Notes under the pieces: model-generated
Databases searched by the model: none
What the model saw: the letters and a program-made list of their open reading frames with translations, nothing else
What the model was told of the DNA's origin: nothing
From: Pseudomonadota bacterium
GTDB lineage: Bacteria; Pseudomonadota; Gammaproteobacteria; Burkholderiales; Rhodocyclaceae
NCBI GenBank assembly: GCA_029780075.1
Contig: JAKOZI010000276.1
Span: 1 to 41,223, forward strand
Length of the DNA stretch: 41,223 nucleotides
Direction of reading: 5' to 3'
Part shown: positions 35,332-41,223 of the stretch, piece by piece
Layout: each line of letters opens with the position of its first letter
Numbering within the stretch: the stretch's first letter is position 1
Made by a program: the position numbers and the translations under genes

Positions 35332-36771
35332 CTATCTGAGCAGATGCAGGTTGAAGTGGCCCTTGATGAACTCCTGGAATTTTCCGACACCCTTCAAGGC
35401 GATTTGCAGCCTGCCAAGTTCCATCATGTTGAGCCGCTCGATCTGGATGTAGTTGTCCGGCTTGCGGCCCTCGCGCACGGCTTCGACTTGTCCGCGCAGG
35501 CGCATCAGGACCAGGAAGTCGAAGCTCTCGGCGATCGTCGCGGCCATTTTCTTGTTCACCACCTTGTCCCTGACCAGGGCTTCAACTCGTTGATGGGTGC
35601 TGCCTTCGAGCTTGCCGGCCTGAATGGCCAGTGCCTTGACGCCCTCGGATAGAGCAAAAATGCCGGCCTTCTTGATTTCCAGCATCCCCGAGTGCTCGCC
35701 GTCCTTCTCGCCCTTGATCTTGCCGAACCAGCCGATCGGGGGGACGAAGCGCAGGGTGTTTTCGACCATGCGCATCAGGAACAACTTGTCTCGCTGCACA
35801 TGCTGGTACAACTGCGTCTTCAGTTCCTGTTCGAATGAGGGGTCGCCGTAGATGGTACGGATGTCCACGAACGTGCCGCAGCTCAGCACGTGGTTCGGTG
35901 TCGGGGCCTGTATCCAGCGGTCGAGCTGGTCCGTCCATTTGCCGAGGCTGCGCCGCCACTCCTTGTTGTTGGCCATGATGCCGCCGGAACAGGGGGGGAC
36001 GCCGATGGCCACCAGCGAATCAATCAGGACCTGCGAAAAATCTTCGATCTGCCGGATTTCGTCGGGGCCGAGTTCGTCGCCGTAAACAATGGCATTGTCC
36101 TGGTCGGTGAGCAGTGTCTGCTCGCCGCGTCCCTCGCTGCCGAGCACGACAAAAGCGAAGCGCTTGGGCAACTCGGCAAAGCGATCCTGGCGCATCAGGG
36201 CAATCAGGCGCAAGAGAATCTGATCGTTCAGGTGCGCAATCATGCGCACCACGTCGCGGGTCTTCATGCCGGTGCCGCTGAGGTGCAGCACCAGGCTCTG
36301 GATACGCGAGTACACGGCTTTCAACTCGTCGAAATCGCGAGTCCTCTCGATGTCGAGGACCAGTTGATGCGGCGAATGCGCCTGCAGACGGATGATATCG
36401 CTATCGGTAATGATGCCCGAGAGTTTGCCCTGGTCATCGACCACCGCCAGGCGATGGATCCGCTCGCGCGACATCCGGTAGAGCGCTTCGTACAGCAGAT
36501 CCTCTTCGCCGATCACCGACAGCGGGCTGTTCATGATCGTCCGTACGACGAGCCGGGACGGGTCGGTGCCGGCAGCAACGACCTTGTTGCGCAGGTCACG
36601 GTCGGTCATGATGCCGCTGGGCAGCGTGTTCTCGCAGACCACGACGCTGGAAATGTTCTTGGCACGCATGATCCTGACGACGTCTACCAAGGCATCATCC
36701 GGTCCGCAGGTGACTACCGTGCGCTGGCAGAAATCCTTCACCGGGCGAAAGAACTGACCTTCTTCGGCCAT
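35332..36771 (-). CDS. CBS-domain DUF294 nucleotidyltransferase-like signalling protein
   Basis: A 479-residue cytoplasmic protein with two CBS domains (about 15-70 and 78-132, with VVVCENTLPSGIMTDRDL and LAVVDDQGKLSGIITDSDI), which usually bind adenine nucleotides. A DUF294 nucleotidyltransferase-like domain related to GlnD follows, with GSEGRGEQ at 211-218 and TDQDNAIVY holding D223/D225. The C-terminal DUF294 helical domain comes last. The metal-binding acidic residues are present. Relatives often adjoin a DnaQ-like exonuclease and a sodium:solute symporter, but neither is here. Its substrate is unknown. It is divergent from the L,D-transpeptidase gene across 281 bases that hold an 11-bp inverted repeat. 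Confidence 0.88.
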   Translation of the reverse strand: MAEEGQFFRPVKDFCQRTVVTCGPDDALVDVVRIMRAKNISSVVVCENTLPSGIMTDRDLRNKVVAAGTDPSRLVVRTIMNSPLSVIGEEDLLYEALYRMSRERIHRLAVVDDQGKLSGIITDSDIIRLQAHSPHQLVLDIERTRDFDELKAVYSRIQSLVLHLSGTGMKTRDVVRMIAHLNDQILLRLIALMRQDRFAELPKRFAFVVLGSEGRGEQTLLTDQDNAIVYGDELGPDEIRQIEDFSQVLIDSLVAIGVPPCSGGIMANNKEWRRSLGKWTDQLDRWIQAPTPNHVLSCGTFVDIRTIYGDPSFEQELKTQLYQHVQRDKLFLMRMVENTLRFVPPIGWFGKIKGEKDGEHSGMLEIKKAGIFALSEGVKALAIQAGKLEGSTHQRVEALVRDKVVNKKMAATIAESFDFLVLMRLRGQVEAVREGRKPDNYIQIERLNMMELGRLQIALKGVGKFQEFIKGHFNLHLLR

Positions 36772-36917
36772 CGCTTGTTACTCCTTGCTAGTTCGACAAT
36801 GGACTGGCTCTGCCTGGCGCCATCAGTTGCGGGGCGGGTTGCTACAACGGGTCAGCGCACCCGGGGCAGCAATTCTAGCATCGGCTGGCAGATCCCGCGC
36901 GCCGATGCCGGTCACGG

Positions 36918-37011
36918 CAGCGTACCGTACTTGAAGAAGCGGGCGCCGACAGGCCGTCAGATCACCATTCGTCGCGGGGTGCGGTTACTTTGATGATCGA
37001 ACGGTACGCTG
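36918..37011. repeat. 11-bp perfect inverted repeat in a divergent intergenic region
   Basis: CAGCGTACCGT (36918-36928) recurs as its exact reverse complement ACGGTACGCTG at 37001-37011, with 72 bases between. The right arm ends 41 bases before the L,D-transpeptidase ATG. The left arm also contains the tandem pair CGTAC-CGTAC. Spaced identical sites in opposite orientation suggest a regulator that loops or binds twice, or the stem of a long hairpin. Confidence 0.5.
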
Positions 37012-37052
37012 ATGGTGGATAATGCCGGGAAAGCCCAATTCTGTGACCCAGC

Positions 37053-38678
37053 ATGTCTGCCATCGCGCATCCGCTATCTTTTGCACCCTATTCGCAACGC
37101 TGCATTTATCGAAGCCTGCCGGCAATCTGTCTGGCCATCGGGCTGTCCGGCAGCAACTTGTCGGCCGCGACCGACACACTGCTCTGGTTTGGTAACGAGC
37201 GGCCGAAGGCTGCTGCCCAGCAGGCTGTCGAACTGCTCGGCAAAGCCGGTGCTGACGGACTGGAAGCCGGCGACTACAGTGTCGATCGCCTGCGCGGCGC
37301 CCTGGAAAGGAGCGGCAACGGGCAGCCCCTGGCGGCAGGCAGCCTGTCCGCGCTCGATCAGGCATTGACGATTGCCGTGCGGCGCTATCTCTCCGACCTC
37401 CATTTCGGGCGTGTCGATCCGCGTCGGCTTGGGGTGGACTACAGTCCGGCGGGAGCGCCCGATTTTATTCCCGATGCACTGCTGAATTCGGCCATTGTCG
37501 ACAACCGTTTTATGGACGCTGCGCGTGGCGCGGCTCCCACCTGGCCGCAGTATGCGGCGGTCAGGGAAGCGCTGGCACGCTACCGGGAACTGACCGGCAA
37601 CCCGGCCTGGCTGACAGCGCTGCCGTCACTGCCCGCGGGAAAACTGTCCCCAGGGCAGAAATACCCGGGGATTCCTGCCCTGACCCAGCGCTTGATCCTG
37701 CTCGCCGATTTGCCTGCCACCGCGACGCCGCCACCCCGTTACGAGGGGCAACTCGTCGAGGGTTTGAAGTCATTCCAGGAACGGCATGGCATGACACCGG
37801 ATGGGATCATCGGCAAGGAAACCCTGGAGCAACTCAATGTTTCCCCGGCGACACGTGCACGGCAACTGGAACTGGCTTTGGAGCGGCTGCGCTGGACGCC
37901 GCTGCAGCAAGCGCGGCGTGGCATCGTGGTCAATATCCCTGAGTTCGCGCTGCGTGGCTATGACGTTCGCGACGGCAGGGTCGAGACGCGTGTGGCGATG
38001 CGGGTCATTGTTGGCGCTGCCCGCAAGACGCGTACACCGCTGTTCGATTCCGAACTGCGTTTGATCGAGTTCAGCCCCTACTGGAACGTCCCACCATCGA
38101 TCGCCAAGGGCGAAACCCTGCCGAGGCTGCGGCGCGACCCGGGCTATTTCAACCGCCAGGGCTTCGAATTCGTCGGTAGCGACGGGCGGGTCATTGACGG
38201 CTTCTCCGAGGCCGATCTGGACGCGGTCCAGCGTGGCCAACTGCGTATCCGCCAGCGTCCCGGGGCCAGCAATGCCCTTGGCGACATCAAGTTTGTGTTT
38301 CCCAACAAGGAGAACATTTACCTGCATCACACGCCCACCCTGCCACTCTTCAAGCGTGATCGGCGCGATTTCAGTCACGGCTGCATTCGTGTCGAGGCGC
38401 CAGCGGCCCTGGCGAAGTTCGTTCTTGCCGATGAACCGGAATGGACCGAGGAGCGTATCGCGCAGGCGATGCGCAAAGGCAAGTCCGCAACCATCCGCCT
38501 GAAGGAGCCTGTACCGGTGGTCATCGGCTACAGTACGGCCACCGTCAGGGAGGGGCGGGTGTACTTCTTCCCGGATATCTACGGACACGACAAGATTCTT
38601 GACAATGCCTTGCGCCAGCGATCAACTGCCGTCCAGGCCTCGAAGGAATCGAAGATAGCCGCAGAGTCTATCCCCTGA
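37053..38678 (+). CDS. L,D-transpeptidase, YcbB/LdtD type
   Basis: A 541-residue secreted enzyme that forms 3-3 crosslinks in peptidoglycan. A signal sequence precedes about residue 38 (AIGLSGSNLSAA). An N-terminal scaffold domain follows, then a peptidoglycan-binding domain (about 229-265, YEGQLVEGLKSFQERHG, DGIIGKETLEQLNV). The YkuD catalytic domain comes next, with the IVVNIPEFALRGYD start and the HGCIRV active site at H442-G443-C444; the ENIYLHHTP segment is also typical. The large YcbB-type insert (SPYWNVPPSIAKGE, YFNRQGFEF) is present. ATG 37053 gives the best signal peptide. A MepK-like endopeptidase gene follows 17 bases later, as in E. coli ycbB-ycbK. Confidence 0.92.
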   Translation: MSAIAHPLSFAPYSQRCIYRSLPAICLAIGLSGSNLSAATDTLLWFGNERPKAAAQQAVELLGKAGADGLEAGDYSVDRLRGALERSGNGQPLAAGSLSALDQALTIAVRRYLSDLHFGRVDPRRLGVDYSPAGAPDFIPDALLNSAIVDNRFMDAARGAAPTWPQYAAVREALARYRELTGNPAWLTALPSLPAGKLSPGQKYPGIPALTQRLILLADLPATATPPPRYEGQLVEGLKSFQERHGMTPDGIIGKETLEQLNVSPATRARQLELALERLRWTPLQQARRGIVVNIPEFALRGYDVRDGRVETRVAMRVIVGAARKTRTPLFDSELRLIEFSPYWNVPPSIAKGETLPRLRRDPGYFNRQGFEFVGSDGRVIDGFSEADLDAVQRGQLRIRQRPGASNALGDIKFVFPNKENIYLHHTPTLPLFKRDRRDFSHGCIRVEAPAALAKFVLADEPEWTEERIAQAMRKGKSATIRLKEPVPVVIGYSTATVREGRVYFFPDIYGHDKILDNALRQRSTAVQASKESKIAAESIP

Positions 38679-38695
38679 GTCTGGATAAACATCTC

Positions 38696-39253
38696 ATGCT
38701 GACACCTCACAAGCAATCCCGCCGAGTGTTTCTCGGGCAAGCGGTCCGGTTGGTCGTCGCCGGCACGGTCCTGCCGGCAGCGAAGCCCGTGCTCGCGGCC
38801 CTGCCGAATGCGCGCAGCCTCGAATTTGTTCACCTGCATACCGGTGAACATCTCTCCGTCGTCTTTGCCATCGGTGATCACTATCGTCCCGATGCGCTGA
38901 ACGCGCTGAACCACTTTCTCCGCGACCACTATTCCGGCGAGGTCGGCAACATCGACCCGCAACTCTTCGATCTGCTATTTCAGACTCGGCAGGAGCTTGA
39001 CTGCTCGCAGCCTGTGGAGGTCTACTCCGGTTACCGTTGCGCCACCACCAACACGCAGTTGCGCAACAACCGCGGTGGCGGCGTGGCCCGACAAAGCCTG
39101 CACATGGAAGGCAAGGCGATCGATATTCGCCTGCCTGGCGTGCCGCTTGCCGATCTCCGCGATGCGGCAATCTCCCTGGGTGTCGGGGGCGTCGGGTTTT
39201 ATCCGCGTAACCACTTCGTCCATCTCGACACCGGCAGGGTGCGCTACTGGTAG
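38696..39253 (+). CDS. MepK/YcbK-like peptidoglycan endopeptidase (DUF882)
   Basis: A 185-residue exported protein of the DUF882/M15-like metallopeptidase family. Its N-terminus has the twin-arginine-like SRRVFLGQ followed by a hydrophobic stretch, suggesting Tat or Sec export. Zinc-site residues expected for this family are present: H136 and D143 in SLHMEGKAIDIR, and H176 in HFVHLDTG. E. coli MepK cuts the 3-3 crosslinks made by L,D-transpeptidases, and its gene also follows ycbB. Pairing with the upstream L,D-transpeptidase therefore suggests a make-and-cut system for 3-3 bonds. That functional link is inferred from the ortholog and gene order. Confidence 0.9.
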   Translation: MLTPHKQSRRVFLGQAVRLVVAGTVLPAAKPVLAALPNARSLEFVHLHTGEHLSVVFAIGDHYRPDALNALNHFLRDHYSGEVGNIDPQLFDLLFQTRQELDCSQPVEVYSGYRCATTNTQLRNNRGGGVARQSLHMEGKAIDIRLPGVPLADLRDAAISLGVGGVGFYPRNHFVHLDTGRVRYW

Positions 39254-39308
39254 CCTGCCTCCGGGCACCACGCGTGCGCGCCGAAGAACCTTTCCCGACA
39301 GGGCGGTG

Positions 39309-41223
39309 GTGAACTCGAGCACTCTGCTGGTGGCGATTCCGGCGACGGCGTTTGGCGCCTGTGCATTGCCGTTGCTGTTGCAGCGCCACGGGCGGGCTGC
39401 CGCCGCCCTTGCCGCCGCCCTGGTGATGGCGGCCTGTCTGGTCTTGCTGGCGCCGCTGGCACCTGCGGCTCTGGCTGGCCACACCGAACTCGCACGCCTG
39501 GCGTGGTTGCCCGCCTATGGACTCGACTTCAGCCTGCGCCTGGACGGCCTCGGGCTGCTGTTTTGTCTGCTGATCTGCGGCATTGGCCTGCTGGTGGTGC
39601 TGTATGCCTTATGGTACCTGCCGCAAAGCGACCGTCTCGGGCGCTTTTACGCGATCCTGCTACTCTTCATGGCGGCGATGCTCGGCGTCGTGCTTTCCGA
39701 GAACCTGCTGCTGCTGCTGGTCTTCTGGGAGCTTACCAGCCTGTCTTCGTTCCTGCTGGTGGCCTACGACAGTGAAAAGTACGCATCGCGAAGTGGCGCT
39801 CGCCTGGCCCTGGCGGTCACCGGCGGCGGCGGTCTCGCGCTGCTTGCCGGCATCCTGCTGCTCGGACACATTGCCGGCAGCCATGAGCTGTCGGTGATCC
39901 TGGACGCCGGCGAGCGCATTCGCGCGCACGCGCTTTATGCACCGGCCCTGATCCTGGTGTTGCTCGGGGCGTTCACCAAGTCGGCGCAGTTTCCCTTCCA
40001 CTTCTGGCTGCCAGGCGCGATGGCGGCGCCGACGCCGGTGTCGGCTTACCTGCATTCGGCGACGATGGTCAAGGCCGGCGTCTTCCTGCTCGCCCGACTC
40101 TACCCGGCGTTGGGCGGCAGCGACCTGTGGTTCTGGCTGGTCAGCGCGACGGGCGCGATCACGCTGGTCTACGCTGCCGCAGTGGCGTTTTTTCGTCATG
40201 ACATCAAGGGGCTGCTGGCGTATTCGACGATCAGCCAGCTGGGCCTGATCACGCTACTGTTCGGTCTCGACACGCCGCTCTCGGTGGTGGCCGGAATCTT
40301 TCACATCATCAACCACGCGATCTTCAAGGCTTCGCTGTTCATGGCCGCCGGCATCATCGACCACGAATGCGGCACGCGCGACATGCGGCGCGTCAATGGC
40401 ATGTTCAGGTACATGCCGGTGACCGCCGCGCTGGCGATCATCGCCGCCGCGTCGATGGCCGGTGTGCCCCTGTTGAACGGCTTTCTGAGCAAGGAGATGT
40501 TCTTTGCCGAAACGGTCGCCTACCAGCCGTTCGCAGGCCTCGGCTGGGCGCTGCCGATTTTTGCAACCGTCGCCGGCATGCTTGCCGTCGCCTACTCGTC
40601 ACGCTTCGTTCATGACGTGTTCTTCAATGGTGAACCGGTTGCCCTGTCGCGTCAGCCGCACGAGCCGCCACGCTGGATGCGGGCTCCGATCGAGTTGCTG
40701 GTCCTGCTTTGTCTGCTCGTGGGCATGTTCCCCGGTTGGACCGTCGGGCCGCTGCTCGATGCCGCCGCCGCGGCCGCCCTGCAGGGGCCGCTACCGGATT
40801 TTGAACTGGCCTTATGGCACGGTTTCAATCGGCCGGTGCTGATGAGCTTGCTGGCGCTGGTCGGCGGCGTCTGCATCTACGCCCTGCGCGCGCCGCTGTT
40901 CGCCTGGCAGGCACAGTTGCCGCGCTGGCACGCGAACGGTTCTTTCGAGCGCGGCACTCGCCGGTTGGCCGTTGGCGCCCGCTCGCTCATCGCCCTGCTC
41001 GATAATGGCTCGCTGCAGCGCCATGCAGCGCTGCTCTTTGCTTTCGTCGTGCTGCTCGGTGGCTGGGCTTTCCTTTCGGGGCCGACGAGCCTCGTCCGGG
41101 CGCCTGTCCAGGCCGCTGACGAGGCGGCCATCGCGGCCTTGATCGCGCTCCTGCTCGGAGCGCTTGGAGCAACGCTGCTGTACCGGCAACGCCTCCTGGC
41201 ACTGATCCTGGTCAGCGTCGTGG
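39309..41223 (+). CDS. Mrp/NuoL-type cation:proton antiporter subunit A (3' end outside window)
   Basis: At least 638 codons of a large polytopic membrane protein, open to the right edge. Family marks of the NuoL/MrpA proton-pumping fold are [18 protein letters not shown] (acidic residue in helix 5), [68 protein letters not shown] and [11 protein letters not shown]. The sequence continues beyond the NuoL-like core with further helices, as in MrpA/PhaA, so it is more likely a Na+(K+)/H+ antiporter subunit than complex I. The first candidate starts are GTG 39306 and 39309; the second is chosen because AGG at 39300-39302 is better spaced. It lies 55 bases after the MepK-like gene. Confidence 0.88.
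   Translation, partial: MNSSTLLVAIPATAFGACALPLLLQRHGRAAAALAAALVMAACLVLLAPLAPAALAGHTELARLAWLPAYGLDFSLRLDGLGLLFCLLICGIGLLVVLYALWYLPQSDRLGRFYAILLLFMAAMLGVVLSENLLLLLVFWELTSLSSFLLVAYDSEKYASRSGARLALAVTGGGGLALLAGILLLGHIAGSHELSVILDAGERIRAHALYAPALILVLLGAFTKSAQFPFHFWLPGAMAAPTPVSAYLHSATMVKAGVFLLARLYPALGGSDLWFWLVSATGAITLVYAAAVAFFRHDIKGLLAYSTISQLGLITLLFGLDTPLSVVAGIFHIINHAIFKASLFMAAGIIDHECGTRDMRRVNGMFRYMPVTAALAIIAAASMAGVPLLNGFLSKEMFFAETVAYQPFAGLGWALPIFATVAGMLAVAYSSRFVHDVFFNGEPVALSRQPHEPPRWMRAPIELLVLLCLLVGMFPGWTVGPLLDAAAAAALQGPLPDFELALWHGFNRPVLMSLLALVGGVCIYALRAPLFAWQAQLPRWHANGSFERGTRRLAVGARSLIALLDNGSLQRHAALLFAFVVLLGGWAFLSGPTSLVRAPVQAADEAAIAALIALLLGALGATLLYRQRLLALILVSVV

Noticed and set aside
36990-37023. 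TTGATG and GATAAT before the L,D-transpeptidase as a promoter
   Set aside because: The spacing is 22 bases, too long for sigma-70.

Overview
The window is ordinary-density bacterial chromosome with high G+C. It looks like a betaproteobacterium, most likely of the Rhodocyclales and possibly Accumulibacter-like. That placement rests on gene neighbourhoods (hemA-prfA-prmC-grxD, dusB-fis-purH-purD-hemF, argH next to algZ/algR) and protein style recalled from family knowledge; no search was run. I see no rRNA, tRNA, CRISPR array or prophage.

Layout, left to right. 1-756: the tail of a probable transposase, then a cysW gene that has lost its 5' half, followed by intact cysA. 1944-6537 (+): a tightly packed trio of a small PstS-like periplasmic protein, an outer-membrane barrel and a membrane GGDEF-EAL protein. 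6580-10875 (+): hemA, prfA, prmC, grxD and a lipoprotein. 10925-13619 (-): argH coupled to a Ser/Thr kinase with a cyclic-nucleotide-binding domain. 13681-15485 (+): the algZ/algR two-component pair. 15548-16204 (-): a TPMT-like methyltransferase. 16412-18126 (+): hemC-hemD. 18148-28819 (-): ten genes in two blocks, tolC-like/macA-like/ABC ATPase/ABC permease/gamma-carbonic anhydrase and dusB-fis-purH-purD-hemF. 28965-29437 (+): a possible 45-residue ORF and a DUF3301 gene. 29434-31946 (-): an HpaB/4-hydroxybutyryl-CoA-dehydratase-superfamily flavoprotein coupled to an SphA-type outer-membrane protein. 32063-34417 (-): typA and a group II truncated haemoglobin. 34418-34956: a gene-less stretch with a near-consensus promoter and long leader before a small helix-turn-helix-like gene. 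35332-36771 (-): a CBS/DUF294 nucleotidyltransferase-like protein. 37053 to the end (+): an L,D-transpeptidase, a MepK-like endopeptidase and the start of an Mrp/NuoL-type antiporter subunit.

How the genes fit together. Four haem-synthesis genes (hemA, hemC, hemD, hemF) lie within 12.5 kb in three transcription units. The hemX and hemY genes that often follow hemD are absent here. The purine genes sit behind fis and dusB as in related bacteria. The L,D-transpeptidase and MepK-like enzyme would make and cut 3-3 peptidoglycan crosslinks.

The best candidates for something undescribed are the PstS-like/barrel/c-di-GMP trio and the HpaB-like enzyme with altered cofactor-site residues fused by translational coupling to an outer-membrane channel. 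The 34.7 kb leader, an 11-bp inverted repeat upstream of the L,D-transpeptidase, and the kinase coupled to argH come next.
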